A DNA stretch of 64,000 nucleotides from Deinococcus humi (GCF_014201875.1 NZ_JACHFL010000010.1:62001-126000), one strand, 5' to 3'. Numbered from the stretch's first letter, positions 34,887-46,646 are shown. Notes: generated by a model from the sequence alone, not told the origin. Numbers and translations: made by a program.

Positions 34887-35336
34887 TCAGCCCTTGGTCA
34901 TCTTGACCGGCGCGCAGATCGGCACGACGCTGGGGTCGCTGGCGTAATGGACGTTGAGGTAGGCCCCCTGGTCACCGGCAATCTTGGCCATGTCGCCCGT
35001 GACCGCCGTGGTGGCGTTGCCGCTGGCATCCGCCGTGAAGCCCGGGAAGCCGAGGGTCACTGGGCCGTTAGAGGCGCACGGATCGGTGTTCGATTCCGGT
35101 CCAAAGGCGTGGTAATGCGCGATGTAGGCCTTGTTGGGCGTCAGGCCCGTGAGGGTCAGGGTGGTGCTGACCATCCCGTCCTTGGTGGTGGCCACGGCCT
35201 TGCCCATTGCCGTGGGGTCAGCCGCATTGGCCTTATGCTTGAAGGTGTAGGTGCTGCCCCCGGCCCCCATCATCATGCTGCATGAGCCGAGCAGGGCGGT
35301 GGCGGTCAGTCCCAGAACAATCTTGTGTACAAACAT
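34887..35336 (-). CDS. CHRD-like secreted lipoprotein
   Basis: The 149-residue protein starts at ATG 35336 after GGAGGAACGT and has a lipoprotein signal ending LLGSC, so it is a likely substrate of Lgt/LspA/Lnt. The mature domain holds YIAHYHAFG, CASNGPVTLGFPGF and YLNVHYASD, the pattern of CHRD-like (or distant Cu/Zn-SOD-like) beta domains, with a Cys pair that may form a disulfide. The same domain forms the first half of the protein encoded just upstream (35366-36100), so the two are paralogues. The function is unknown. Confidence 0.82.
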   Translation of the reverse strand: MFVHKIVLGLTATALLGSCSMMMGAGGSTYTFKHKANAADPTAMGKAVATTKDGMVSTTLTLTGLTPNKAYIAHYHAFGPESNTDPCASNGPVTLGFPGFTADASGNATTAVTGDMAKIAGDQGAYLNVHYASDPSVVPICAPVKMTKG

Positions 35337-35365
35337 ACGTTCCTCCATGGTGCATTGACTCCGCC

Positions 35366-36100
35366 TCAGCGGTTGGTCACCGTAATTGCGGCGCTCATGC
35401 CTTCGTGGTACGAGCAGTAATAGGTGTAGGTGCCAGGCGTTTTAAACGTGTAGCTGTAGCGGTCCCCTGGACGCAGGTCCGGTGAGCGCAGGTCAGCCAC
35501 CTGGACCGACAGGACGTTGTGCGTGACCTGCCCAGTATGAACCCAGGTCACCGTGGTGCCCACCTTGACGCTCAGGGTGGCAGGCTGGAAGCGGTTATCG
35601 GCGATGTTGACCGTTATCGCCGTTGCTGGGGACGCGGTACTGGCTGGCGTGGCAGCGGTCTTCAGGACAGCGGCACACAGGGGGATGTCGGTCAGATCAG
35701 ACGCGGTGTGGACGTTAACGTAGGCCCCAAGGGTGCCGCGCACACGTGCAGGATCGGCCCGCAGGCTCACGGTGGCCTGGCCCCGGGCATCGGTCTTGAA
35801 GGCCGGAAAGCCCAGGGTAATGGGTCCGTTGGACGCGCAGGGTTCGCCGCCCCCCGCTCCCAGGGCGTGGTAGTGGGCCACATAGGCCGTACCGGGGGTC
35901 AGGCCGCGCAGGCTCAGCACCGACAGGGACTGAGCCGCCGAGACCGTGCGGACGCTGAGCTGCCCAGCCGCCTGGGCAACTTTGCCCACCACGGTGAAGG
36001 GAAAGACCTGGCTTGTCGGGGTCGGGGTGGCCGGGGTCTGAGCCGCCGCAGGGGTCAGCAGCAGGCCGGGCAGCAACATGGAACGGATGAGGCTCAGCAT
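35366..36100 (-). CDS. Secreted CHRD-like plus cupredoxin fusion protein
   Basis: The product has 244 residues: a signal peptide, a CHRD-like domain (about 35-145; YVAHYHALG, CASNGPITLGFPAF, YVNVHTASD) and a C-terminal cupredoxin (about 155-244) with all type 1 copper ligands visible in HNVL and CSYHEGM (His, Cys, His, Met). It may pass electrons in the periplasm. It sits between a beta-propeller protein and its CHRD-like paralogue in one minus-strand run, near the sulfite oxidase genes, so it could serve the same respiratory chain; that is inference. Confidence 0.88.
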   Translation of the reverse strand: MLSLIRSMLLPGLLLTPAAAQTPATPTPTSQVFPFTVVGKVAQAAGQLSVRTVSAAQSLSVLSLRGLTPGTAYVAHYHALGAGGGEPCASNGPITLGFPAFKTDARGQATVSLRADPARVRGTLGAYVNVHTASDLTDIPLCAAVLKTAATPASTASPATAITVNIADNRFQPATLSVKVGTTVTWVHTGQVTHNVLSVQVADLRSPDLRPGDRYSYTFKTPGTYTYYCSYHEGMSAAITVTNR

Positions 36101-36111
36101 GACAGGTCCTT

Positions 36112-37761
36112 TTAGCGCGTGAGGGGGCTGGTGGCGGCAGCGTCGTTGCTGTCGCTCAGGATCGCTGGACCTGCTTCCAGATCGGTGTCGAAAGGTGAGA
36201 CGGCATACGGCTGACCCTGATTGGCAAAGAGCTTCGCAGTGGTCTGGGGGTCTTTCGGCCAGACCACCAGGTGGTCGAGGTTGACTTTGCTGGCCTTGAT
36301 GGCCGCACCGTCGGGCTTCCCGTCCTTTGCCGTGCCCCGCAGCGTGAACGCCTCGAACACACTGGTCATCGCGCTCGCCTCAGCCTTGCCCTTGGCGTCG
36401 GCCTTGAAATCCAGCACATGCTGCATCATCCCGAAAGGGGCCACCGCCGATTCGGTCAGGAACAGGTTGTACTGAGCGCCGGGCGTGAGGCCATCGGCCT
36501 TGAGGGTCAGGTCGTCGGTGCCCTCCAGGGAGCGGACGATGACGTGGGCAGAAAGACCTTTCAGGGCCGCCGGAAGGAACGCGAAGGGCTTGTCTGGCAC
36601 GCCCAGCTTGATCTTCACCGAGGGCAGGCCCACCCGCACGGTCTTCAGGTTCTGGGTGCCGGGGCCGCTGGGAACCGCATTGGCCACGTACACCAGCGCC
36701 TGCGGCATCTGCCCGATAGGAATGGTCTTGATGACCGTGTTGCTGGCCGTGTCGATCACGTCCACCGCGTCCTGGTCTTCCAGGCCCACATACACGCGCG
36801 TGTTGTCGCCGCTGGGCCACAGGCCGTGGGGCGTGAAGCCGGTGGGGATGGTGGCCACGATCTGCGGCTGCGGACCACGCTTGATCACCTTGACGACGTC
36901 CTCCCCGCCCACCGTAACGTAGATGAAGTCGCCCGCTTTGGTGGTCACGGCGTTCACGTGGTTGGTGACCTTGCCGGTGTCCAGCACATGCAGCACCTTG
37001 AAGGTGCGGGCGTCGATGACGCTCACTTTGCCCACGTCCTTGTGGGTCAACCAGACCTCCTTGCCGTCCGGCGTGACCACCAGGTTGGGCGAGAACGGAC
37101 TGACCACCGGCACGCGGGCGATCACCTTGCGGGTCTGGACGTCGATCACGTCGAGCTGTGCCGTGCGGCTGGAATCCACGAAGGCGCGCTGTCCATCCGG
37201 GCTGAACACCACCATGCCGGGACCCCCGGCCACCTTGATGCGGTCAACCTCCTTCATGCTCGCCACGTCGATGACTGAGAGGTAATCCTGGCCGCGCACC
37301 GTGACCCAGACCTGTTTGCCGTCCGGCGTGAAGAACCCCTCGTGGGGGCCACGCCCGATGTACACCGTTCCCATGACCGTGTTGTCGCGGGTGCGGATGA
37401 TGGTCACGCCGTTCGAGGCGTTGCTGATGACGTCCAGATAGCGTCCGTCGGGTGAGAATCCCAGGCCGTGGACATTGACCTGCATGTCGTCGAGCGCCCC
37501 CAGCACCCCGGGCCGGGGATGGCCCAGCGGGATCTGGCCTATCACGGCGTTGGTTGCGGGGTTGATGACGGTCACGGTGTTCGAGGTCTGGTCGGCGGTA
37601 TAGACCCGGTCGCGCGCGGAGAGGGCGGGGCCACTGAGCGCCGGGGGCTGCGGGATCAGGCCCGGGGTGCCTCCCCCCCTGGCCTGCTGAGCCAGAGCAA
37701 GTGCGCCGGTCAGGCTGACGGCAAGGACGGTGATGAGGACGGGACGGTGAATCTGGAACAT
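36112..37761 (-). CDS. Secreted YVTN-type beta-propeller with C-terminal extra domain
   Basis: The 549-residue protein has a signal peptide and seven-odd propeller blades with the YVTN pattern, for example NTVTVINPATNAVIGQIPLG, YLSVIDVASMKEVDRIKV and VDVIDTASNTVIKTIPIG. After about residue 370 a beta domain follows (GLTPGAQYNLFL and FTLRGTAKDGKP). RBS GGAGGTTGTC precedes ATG 37761. Related propellers include nitrous-oxide-reductase-like and surface proteins without known activity; no catalytic residues can be named. It is probably cotranscribed with the cupredoxin gene 11 bp downstream. Confidence 0.88.
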   Translation of the reverse strand: MFQIHRPVLITVLAVSLTGALALAQQARGGGTPGLIPQPPALSGPALSARDRVYTADQTSNTVTVINPATNAVIGQIPLGHPRPGVLGALDDMQVNVHGLGFSPDGRYLDVISNASNGVTIIRTRDNTVMGTVYIGRGPHEGFFTPDGKQVWVTVRGQDYLSVIDVASMKEVDRIKVAGGPGMVVFSPDGQRAFVDSSRTAQLDVIDVQTRKVIARVPVVSPFSPNLVVTPDGKEVWLTHKDVGKVSVIDARTFKVLHVLDTGKVTNHVNAVTTKAGDFIYVTVGGEDVVKVIKRGPQPQIVATIPTGFTPHGLWPSGDNTRVYVGLEDQDAVDVIDTASNTVIKTIPIGQMPQALVYVANAVPSGPGTQNLKTVRVGLPSVKIKLGVPDKPFAFLPAALKGLSAHVIVRSLEGTDDLTLKADGLTPGAQYNLFLTESAVAPFGMMQHVLDFKADAKGKAEASAMTSVFEAFTLRGTAKDGKPDGAAIKASKVNLDHLVVWPKDPQTTAKLFANQGQPYAVSPFDTDLEAGPAILSDSNDAAATSPLTR

Positions 37762-38098
37762 GACAACCTCCGAAGGGACAGCTCAGAAATGGAGTAGAGG
37801 CGGAGCAGACTGCTCGGGTGAACGGCTTCATGACCCGTATGCCCCGCGTGCCTTTTGTGGATGCACCACCGTCTTTACCGGATCTTTATGAATACTGCGA
37901 TCTGCCTGCGCTGGCCTCGAAAGCTGCGCCGCGCTGGAACAGTACGCCGCGTCTGATCGCCCGCCCATCAAAAGCAGGTTTCTCCTTTTCTTGAAGGCGA
38001 ATTCCAGTGGACCGGGGGCGATCAGATCAACGCTGGCCCGGTCACGACGGTCTCACGCGACGCGCCCAGTAACCAGGACTACGTCTCGCCCCTCGCGG
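37762..38098. other. Intergenic region with possible coding remnants
   Basis: No complete gene is supported. A plus frame at 37831-37995 and another near 37995-38100 (GPVTTVSRDAPSNQDYVSPL) look more protein-like than random sequence but match nothing recognised. The promoter of the propeller gene must lie in the left part. Confidence 0.4.
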
Positions 38099-38530
38099 TC
38101 AGGCTTCCGGGTCCGGGCAGAACGACTCGACGATCAGCGGCCCGTAATAGTGAATGAAGTGAGCGCCGTGGGCGCGCAGCAGGTGACACATGCGCTGGGC
38201 CTGCACTTCATACCGCACGGCGGCCACGATAAGGACGTGCCCCCGCGCCAGTTCCAGCTCGTAGCGCCGCGCATGCTCGTACTCGTCGGTCAGTTTCTGC
38301 ACGTTGCGGCGCAGGCGGGCCAGCAGGCCGTGCCGCTCACCCGTGAAGTCGAGGCGCTCCTCGCCGGCGTCCCCCACCAGCAACTCCAGATCCTGATCGC
38401 GCAGGTGTTCTTGCACCCGCAGGTCACGCAGTGCGGCCTCCGCGTGATCAGGATCGTCCAGCACGCCGATCATGTGGTTGGTGAACGAGGCCAGCATCCG
38501 GGGGCGGTGGTGGGCGGCGGCGTCATTCAT
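38099..38530 (-). CDS. Hypothetical soluble protein, 143 aa
   Basis: ATG 38530 has AGGAGG seven bases upstream. The protein has no signal or helix. It is charged, with ARRYELELARGHVLIVAAV and HFIHYYGPLIVESF near the C-terminus, and DPDHAEAALRDLRV near residue 35, a pattern like the general-stress-protein 17M domain (intervals where a small regulator of stress loci is found). That assignment is tentative. It lies 99 bp downstream of the cytochrome gene on the same strand. Confidence 0.65.
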   Translation of the reverse strand: MNDAAAHHRPRMLASFTNHMIGVLDDPDHAEAALRDLRVQEHLRDQDLELLVGDAGEERLDFTGERHGLLARLRRNVQKLTDEYEHARRYELELARGHVLIVAAVRYEVQAQRMCHLLRAHGAHFIHYYGPLIVESFCPDPEA

Positions 38531-38629
38531 CTGCAAACCTCCTGAACGGGGACGTCCACGGCGTCCATGTCCTGCTGGGCTACTGGCCCGATGTCGTTTT
38601 CTAGCCCGGTGTTGCGTTCTGGCGCTGTG

Positions 38630-39337
38630 TCACGGGCTGGTGCGGTCCGGCGCAGTGCTGCTCTCCGCTTTGCGGGTTTCCGGCGTGTAGTGGGCGCTCA
38701 GGTAGGTCACGATCCTGTCGGCGTTCTCGTCGCTGATAAACGTCGCGCCGTATTTCTCCTTCATCTTGTAGACCTCGGCGTGCCAGACCTCGCTGGGCAG
38801 AGGCGGCTGGGACGTGATCAGGGTGGTGGCGTGGCACACACTGCAATTGCTGCGAACCAGTTCCACGTCTTTCCCCTCGACCAGGGCGGGGGTGTCCTGC
38901 GGAATGGGGCCGATGGCGTAGCTGGCGTCCGTGGTGTACGCGCCGCTGGCGGCCTGGTCAATCACGCCGCGCATCTGCTCGGCGTACTGGGCCATCGTGT
39001 TTTGAGGCTGGGTGGTCTGGGAGCTGGTGGTCTGAGCTGTGGCGGTCTGGGCCGTGGAGGTCTGTGGTCTGGCCGTCTCAGCGCTGCCGGACGCAGTTTC
39101 AGGCGACGCGGACACTGCGGCGGATTTGGGATTCGCAGCGGCCTGCGCTGCTGGGGCAGCCTGTGCTGGGGACGGTGCGGGGGCAGGGGCGGAGACGGGG
39201 GCCGTAGCCGGAGTTGCGCCAGTGGTGGCCGTGGCTGCTGGCACGCTGTTGTTACGAACGCTCAGCGTGACCACCGGAACCACCACGGCCAGGACGGCCA
39301 GAGGCATCAGCAGCCCCATCAATTCAGGATATTTCAT
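38630..39337 (-). CDS. Membrane-anchored c-type cytochrome (SorB-like)
   Basis: The 235-residue protein has an N-terminal anchor ([20 protein letters not shown]), a long Ala/Pro/Ser/Thr-rich linker (about 35-115) and a small cytochrome c domain with one haem site CSVCH in [12 protein letters not shown]. The linker probably lets the haem domain reach partners in the periplasm. It begins 9 bp after the molybdoenzyme stop, so it is most likely the electron acceptor subunit of the sulfite oxidase. Cytochrome maturation (CcmH, TlpA, CcdA-like) genes exist elsewhere in the window. Confidence 0.88.
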   Translation of the reverse strand: MKYPELMGLLMPLAVLAVVVPVVTLSVRNNSVPAATATTGATPATAPVSAPAPAPSPAQAAPAAQAAANPKSAAVSASPETASGSAETARPQTSTAQTATAQTTSSQTTQPQNTMAQYAEQMRGVIDQAASGAYTTDASYAIGPIPQDTPALVEGKDVELVRSNCSVCHATTLITSQPPLPSEVWHAEVYKMKEKYGATFISDENADRIVTYLSAHYTPETRKAESSTAPDRTSP

Positions 39338-39346
39338 GACGCTCCT

Positions 39347-40630
<1,284 letters not shown>

Positions 40631-40678
40631 ACGTGGACCTCCTGGAACGGGGTGGGGGGAGAGGCTGAGGTGCAGGAT

Positions 40679-41818
40679 TCAGACGCGGGGGAGGCCAGTG
40701 GCGGGCGAGACGGGGACGCTTCCCAGTAGTTCCCCACGCCAGACACTGTGCGCTGTGCGGACCGTGACCAGCAACCACAGGACTGCCAGCAGGGGGACGA
40801 ACACGTACCCCAGATTCATGAAGAATCCCAGGCGGGTCAGGCTGCCCAGGCTGAAGGTGGCGGCGGTGAAGACGCCCAGCGGGAAGGTAAACGCCCACCA
40901 GCCCAGGTTGAACGGCAGGCCCTGCCGGATGAAACGCAGCGTGGTCAGCGTGGCCAGCGCCAGCCACCACGTTCCGAAGCCCCACAGCACCAGCCCGCCC
41001 AGCAGGGCAGCGCCGGTCAGGACCGGGCCGAGTTCTCCCAGGCCCTGTGCGCTCAGCACGCGGGGGGCGGCCTCGCCCAGTTGCAGCAGGGCCAGCGCGC
41101 CGGTGCCTAGCGGCCCCAGCGGCAGGAACATGCTCACGCCCAGCTCGGCCCCCGGCAGCTTATGCTGGGCCAGCCGCAACACGAACACGGTCAGGATCAT
41201 CAGGGCCAGCGGCACCGACAGCGCAAACAGCACGTAGCCGCCGTAGATCAGCGGCGTGGCGGCGGCCACGCCCAGGTGCGGCGCGATCTGCCCGGCGCTG
41301 GCGGCGGCCACTTCCGAGGCCACCACTGGCAGCAGCCATAACGCCGTCATGCGTTCCAGCGCGTGGTCCTGGCGGGTGAACATCAGGTACGGCACCAGCA
41401 GGCCCACCGCCGCCGACAGCGCGGCGTCGAAGACCCACAGGTCACGGGCCAGCAGCGCCGCGTCCACGCCCCAGCGCGGCACGCCGAAGACGATCAGGCC
41501 GTTGATGATCGTGGCCAGGCCCATCGGGATGGCCCCCAGGAACATGCTCTGGGCCGGGTGCAGCAGGGTGGCGCGGCTGTCTGCCGGGTGCAGCAGGATG
41601 CGGGCCAGCGACAGCACGGTCAGCGCGGCGAAGATCAGCATGTTCAAGATCCACAGGCCCTCGCCCAGCGCCGCTGTGCCGGGGAGGGGCAGGTGGGGCA
41701 GCATCAGGGACACGATACCGGTGCCCATGCTGGCGGTAAACCAGTTGGGAGTCAGCCCGCGCAGCACGTCGCTGGCAGCAGTTCTGGAAGTGTCTGGTGC
41801 GGAAGGGTGGGCAATCAT
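40679..41818 (-). CDS. TDT-family transporter (TehA/SSU1-like), probable sulfite exporter
   Basis: The 379-residue protein has ten predicted helices and the family pattern NWFTASMGTGIVSLML near the start. The TDT family includes tellurite protein TehA, plant SLAC1 and the yeast sulfite pump SSU1. Its position directly upstream of the sulfite oxidase genes and divergent from a LysR regulator favours sulfite export. ATG 41818 was chosen over the longer frame because it fits the first helix and leaves room for the divergent promoter region. Confidence 0.88.
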   Translation of the reverse strand: MIAHPSAPDTSRTAASDVLRGLTPNWFTASMGTGIVSLMLPHLPLPGTAALGEGLWILNMLIFAALTVLSLARILLHPADSRATLLHPAQSMFLGAIPMGLATIINGLIVFGVPRWGVDAALLARDLWVFDAALSAAVGLLVPYLMFTRQDHALERMTALWLLPVVASEVAAASAGQIAPHLGVAAATPLIYGGYVLFALSVPLALMILTVFVLRLAQHKLPGAELGVSMFLPLGPLGTGALALLQLGEAAPRVLSAQGLGELGPVLTGAALLGGLVLWGFGTWWLALATLTTLRFIRQGLPFNLGWWAFTFPLGVFTAATFSLGSLTRLGFFMNLGYVFVPLLAVLWLLVTVRTAHSVWRGELLGSVPVSPATGLPRV

Positions 41819-41853
41819 GACGTCAGCGTAGGCCCGCCTCTTTATAAACTCAA

Positions 41854-41868
41854 ATAGCCATTCGCTAT
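41854..41868. promoter_or_regulatory. LysR-type operator in the divergent promoter region
   Basis: ATAGC-CATTC-GCTAT is a perfect interrupted palindrome containing the LysR T-N11-A core. It lies between the divergent exporter (start 41818) and LysR (start 41899) genes. Confidence 0.75.
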
Positions 41869-41898
41869 AGCAACCCAAATTTGGTGTATATCTGGATC

Positions 41899-42792
<894 letters not shown>

Positions 42793-42893
42793 GGGAGGGG
42801 AGGGGAGTCCCAGATCTCGGCCCCGCCTGTCAGCCAACCTTTTGCGGAGGTCTGAGAGAGGAAGAGCCATCTGAATGATCCGGGACGAGGCGT

Positions 42894-43001
42894 GCGATAA
42901 CGCCCGATAACGCAACGAATTGGCTGCTCCCATCCCGACAGCCTCCCCGCCTTGCGAAACTCTGTTGCACAATGATTTACACTGGCAACACGTTTTCGCA
43001 A
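42894..43001. other. Probable res site of the transposon
   Basis: The region before tnpR is rich in repeats. Two CGATAACGC copies lie 10 bp apart (42895, 42905). A nested interrupted palindrome follows: TTGCGAAA (42952) pairs with TTTTCGCAA (42993), and GTTGC (42964) pairs with GCAAC (42985). This fits resolvase binding subsites. Confidence 0.65.
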
Positions 43002-43014
43002 CACTGGAGGCTCC

Positions 43015-43572
43015 ATGCAAGTCGGTTACGCCCGCGTCAGTAAACAAAATGAGCAGGACACCGCCGCACAACTTCGTGCATTGAAGACGGCAGGAGCAGA
43101 GCGCGTGTTTACCGAACATGCTTCTGGTGGCCGCTGGGACCGTCCTGAGCTGCACAAGATGCTGGATCAGCTCCGCGCTGGAGATGTGGTGGTGGTCTGG
43201 AAACTGGATCGCCTCAGCCGCAGCCTCAAGGATGTCTTGCACCTGATGGAGCTGCTGGGAGAGAAAGGCGTGGGGTTCCGAAGTTTGACTGAGGCCATAG
43301 ATACCACCACGCCCGCAGGCCGAATGATGATGCAGATGGTGGGAGCGTTCGCCGAATTTGAGCGGGCCATGATCCGCGAGCGAACCAATGCTGGGCTGGA
43401 ACAGGCCCGATTGGAAGGCCGCGTTGGTGGGCGCAAGCGCAAGTTGCTGCCGCACCAGGAGCAGGACATTCGTGAGTCGGTGGGGTCTGGGCAGCGCACT
43501 GCGGCCCAGTGCGCCCGTTTGTTCGGCGTCCATCCCAGCACCATTACCCGACTGTTGCAACGCCAGAGCTAA
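43015..43572 (+). CDS. tnpR: Serine recombinase (resolvase) TnpR
   Basis: The 185-residue resolvase begins MQVGYARVSKQ, with catalytic Ser9, and has RLSRSLKDVLHLMELL, FAEFERAMIRERTNAGL and a C-terminal helix-turn-helix ending HPSTITRLLQ. It would resolve cointegrates at the adjacent res. ATG 43015 follows GGAGGCTCC. tnpA starts 4 bp after its stop, so the two form an operon. Confidence 0.94.
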   Translation: MQVGYARVSKQNEQDTAAQLRALKTAGAERVFTEHASGGRWDRPELHKMLDQLRAGDVVVVWKLDRLSRSLKDVLHLMELLGEKGVGFRSLTEAIDTTTPAGRMMMQMVGAFAEFERAMIRERTNAGLEQARLEGRVGGRKRKLLPHQEQDIRESVGSGQRTAAQCARLFGVHPSTITRLLQRQS

Positions 43573-43576
43573 GGCG

Positions 43577-46500
43577 ATGCCCGTCGAGTTTCTGAGCGAC
43601 GAACAGGCCGCACAGTACGGACGCTACGCGGGCGATCCCACCCCCGAACAACTCAGCAACTTCTTTTTCCTGAGCGAAGCCGAACTGGCCCTGATTGCCG
43701 AACGCCGCCGCGATCACAACCAGCTCGGTTTTGCCGTGCAGCTCTGCACCCTGCGCTTTCTCGGTTCATTCCTGCCCAACCCTGTGCAGGTGCCGTCCAT
43801 CGTGGTGCGCCACCTCGCCGATCAACTCCACCTGCCCAGCCGCGTGATCGCCCGCTACGCCCTGCGCGAGGAAACCCGCTACCAGCACCGCCGGATCATC
43901 GTGGCCGCCCTGAGCTACCGCGACTTCGACGGTGGGCAGGCCATGCGGCTGATTCGCTGGCTGTACGCCCAACTGGCGCTGACCGCGCTGCGGCCATCGG
44001 TCCTTTTTGATCTCGCCACCGCCCAGTTGATCCAAAGAAAAGTTGTGCTGCCCGGCGTCACCGTTCTGGCCCGGCTGGTGGCCCGCGTGCGCGAACGCTT
44101 CCACGCCCAAACCTTCGAGCAACTCGGCCAGAAGCTCAGCCCGGCACAGCGACAGGCGCTGGAAAATCTGCTGATCCTTCCGTCAGACGCGCGGTTCACG
44201 CCGCTGGAGGTGCTTCGCACCTCCCCCACCCGCATCTCCTCACCCGCTCTGAAAGCCGCGCTGCATCGCATTGAGCAGATTCGCGATCTTGGAGTCAGCG
44301 ACATTGATCTGAGCGAGGTTCCCCAGTCACGGCAGGCCCTATTGACCCGCCACGCGCAGAGCGCCTGGGCGCAGACCCTGCTGCGGATGGTCCCGGCACG
44401 TCGTCAGGCCACGTTGCTGATCTTTCTGCAAGCCCTGGAGCGCAGCGCCACCGACGACGCCCTGGATCTGTTCGATCAATTTATGACCCACCTCACCCTA
44501 ACGGGAGAAGTGCGGCGTAAGCAGGAACGGCTACGGACACTCAAGGATCTGGACCAGGCTGCACTGAGACTGCGTGACGCCGTGCGGGTGTTGCTAGACG
44601 AAACCATTTCAGATGGAGACTTGCGCGAGCTGGCTTTCCGCGCGGTGAGTGCAGGTGAACTCCGTCAGGCTGTAGCCACCGTCAGCGCACTGGCGAGCGA
44701 GGATGCCGACACCAGCCCAGAAGCGCTGAGCAACGCTTATGGCACTGTGCGGCGCTTCCTGCCTGCCTTTCTCCATACCGTCGAGCTGGACGGCACGGCC
44801 AGCGCCCGGCCCCTGCTAGACGCCTGGACCTTTTTGAGAAAGCTGGAAACGAGTGGCCGGGATAGACCGCAGTGGAAAGACGCCCCCAGGGGATTCGTGT
44901 CGCGGGTCTGGCAGCGGCGGGTTTTCCCGCACGGCGGGAAGACTGATCATCAGGCGTACACCCTGTGTCTGCTGGAGCGGCTTCAACAGGCCCTGCGGCG
45001 GCGTGAGGTCTTTGCCCCTGGCAGTGACCGCTACGGCGATCCCCGTGCCGAGTTGTTGCAAGGAGCGTCCTGGGACGCCGTGAGCGACGATGTGTGCCGC
45101 GCCCTGAACCGTTCGCTGGATCCCCAACTAGAGCTGGAACGTCTGCGCCTTGAGCTGGATGGTGCCTACCGGGAAGTGGAATTGACCCTGTCCCAGAACA
45201 CGGCCCTGCAACTGGACGGCCCACCGGGTTTGACCCGGCTGCGCCTGACGCCCCTGGAACCAGCTCCCGATCCGCCCAGCCTCCAGCGGCTTCAACACGC
45301 GGTTGCCCAGCGCCTCCCTGCCGTGCCGCTGGCCGCCTTGTTGCTGGAAGTGCATGCCTTCACGGGGCTGGCCGACGCCTTTACGCACGTCACCGATGGC
45401 ACCTCCACCTTGCCGGAGCTGCCCTTGAGCGTCACGGCGGTTCTCTTGGCTCAGGCATGCAACATCGGTCTGGCGGCGGTGGCCGCGCCAGAGGTTCAGG
45501 CGCTCACCCTGTCGCGCCTGTCGTGGGTGCAGCAGAACTACGTCCGGGCCGAGACCATCACGGCGGCCAATGCCCGCCTGGTGGACGTCCAGTTCGCCCT
45601 ACCGCTGGCGCACACCTGGGGCGGAGGTGAGGTGGCGTCTGCCGATGGGCTGCGCTTCGTGGTGCCGGTGAGGACCCTGCACGCCGGATGGAACCGCAGG
45701 TATTTCGGTTCCCAGCGCGGCGTGACGTACTACAACTTCACCAGCGATCAGTTCACGGGCTTTCACGGCATTGTGATTCCGGGGACGCTGCGCGATTCGC
45801 TGTTCATTCTGGCGGGCCTGCTGGAACAGCAGACCCGCCTGGACCCCCGCGAGATCATGGCCGACACCCACGGCTCCAGCGACGTGGTATTCGGCCTGTT
45901 TGCGCTGCTGGGCTACCGCTTCAGCCCTCGCCTCGCCGATCTGCCCGATCAGCGTTTCTGGAGACTGGACCGCGAGGCCGATTACGGCGCGCTGGATGAC
46001 CTGAGCCGTCACGTCGTCGATGAGCGGCTGATCGCCGCCCACTGGGAGGACATGCTGCGCCTGGCCGGATCACTCAAGCTGGGCAAGGTCAAGGCCACGG
46101 CGGTGATGCGAACCTTACAGCGCGGCGGCAGCCCGTCGGGTCTGGGACGGGCTATCGCTGAGTTTGGCCGCGTCGAGAAGACCCTGTTCCTGCTGAACTA
46201 CGTCGGGGATGAGGCGTACCGGCGGCGCATCCTGCGGCAGATCAATCGGGGCGAACAGCGGCACGGCGTGGGCCGGGCTGTGTTCCACGGACGCAAGGGC
46301 GAACTGCGGCAGAAATACAGGGAAGGGATGGAAGATCAACTGGGCGCGCTGGGGCTGGTGGTCAATGCCATCGTGCTATGGAACACCCGGTATATGGGCG
46401 TTGCCCTGGACGACTTGAGACAGGCCGGGAAGATTGAGAACGAGCGGGACATCTCCCGCCTGACGCCGCTTTTGCATGGGCATATCCGCATGCTGGGAAC

Positions 46501-46600
46501 TTACGAATTCAAGCTGCCAGAGGAGATTGCCCAAGGTCAACTGCGTCCCCTGCGTGATCCTGACACCGTGCAGGCGTACCTTGAGCAGATTGAATTGTGA
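43577..46600 (+). CDS. tnpA: Tn3-family transposase TnpA
   Basis: The protein has 1007 residues, the usual Tn3 TnpA length. The N-terminal DNA-binding domain (FLSDEQAAQYGRYAGDPTPE) and the C-terminal DDE domain are intact, with DTHGSSDVVFGLFALLGYRF (first catalytic Asp in the family signature) and KYREGMEDQLGALGLVVNAI (catalytic Glu region). ATG 43577 was preferred over an upstream in-frame start at 43388, which lies inside tnpR. The gene ends 10 bp before the right inverted repeat. It appears functional. Confidence 0.95.
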   Translation: MPVEFLSDEQAAQYGRYAGDPTPEQLSNFFFLSEAELALIAERRRDHNQLGFAVQLCTLRFLGSFLPNPVQVPSIVVRHLADQLHLPSRVIARYALREETRYQHRRIIVAALSYRDFDGGQAMRLIRWLYAQLALTALRPSVLFDLATAQLIQRKVVLPGVTVLARLVARVRERFHAQTFEQLGQKLSPAQRQALENLLILPSDARFTPLEVLRTSPTRISSPALKAALHRIEQIRDLGVSDIDLSEVPQSRQALLTRHAQSAWAQTLLRMVPARRQATLLIFLQALERSATDDALDLFDQFMTHLTLTGEVRRKQERLRTLKDLDQAALRLRDAVRVLLDETISDGDLRELAFRAVSAGELRQAVATVSALASEDADTSPEALSNAYGTVRRFLPAFLHTVELDGTASARPLLDAWTFLRKLETSGRDRPQWKDAPRGFVSRVWQRRVFPHGGKTDHQAYTLCLLERLQQALRRREVFAPGSDRYGDPRAELLQGASWDAVSDDVCRALNRSLDPQLELERLRLELDGAYREVELTLSQNTALQLDGPPGLTRLRLTPLEPAPDPPSLQRLQHAVAQRLPAVPLAALLLEVHAFTGLADAFTHVTDGTSTLPELPLSVTAVLLAQACNIGLAAVAAPEVQALTLSRLSWVQQNYVRAETITAANARLVDVQFALPLAHTWGGGEVASADGLRFVVPVRTLHAGWNRRYFGSQRGVTYYNFTSDQFTGFHGIVIPGTLRDSLFILAGLLEQQTRLDPREIMADTHGSSDVVFGLFALLGYRFSPRLADLPDQRFWRLDREADYGALDDLSRHVVDERLIAAHWEDMLRLAGSLKLGKVKATAVMRTLQRGGSPSGLGRAIAEFGRVEKTLFLLNYVGDEAYRRRILRQINRGEQRHGVGRAVFHGRKGELRQKYREGMEDQLGALGLVVNAIVLWNTRYMGVALDDLRQAGKIENERDISRLTPLLHGHIRMLGTYEFKLPEEIAQGQLRPLRDPDTVQAYLEQIEL

Positions 46601-46609
46601 TCTGGAACC

Positions 46610-46646
46610 CAAGGGCGGATTTCTGTTCCTTCGCTAGTCAGACCCC
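46610..46646 (-). repeat. Transposon right inverted repeat
   Basis: The 37-bp end reads outward as GGGGTCTGACTAGCGAAGGA on the minus strand and pairs with 31971-32007. The GGGGTC tip is the canonical Tn3-family end. Confidence 0.9.

Noticed and set aside
36271..37278. Long plus-strand frame opposite the beta-propeller gene
   Set aside because: It is His/Arg-rich shadow coding; the propeller repeats on the minus strand are unmistakable.
42977..42993. TTTACACTGGCAACACG as a fourth OmpR-type box
   Set aside because: The second half-site does not match, and the sequence is part of the res site repeats.
43388..43576. Upstream extension of tnpA to 43388
   Set aside because: It lies wholly inside tnpR. 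TnpA homologues start at FLSDEQA, just after ATG 43577.
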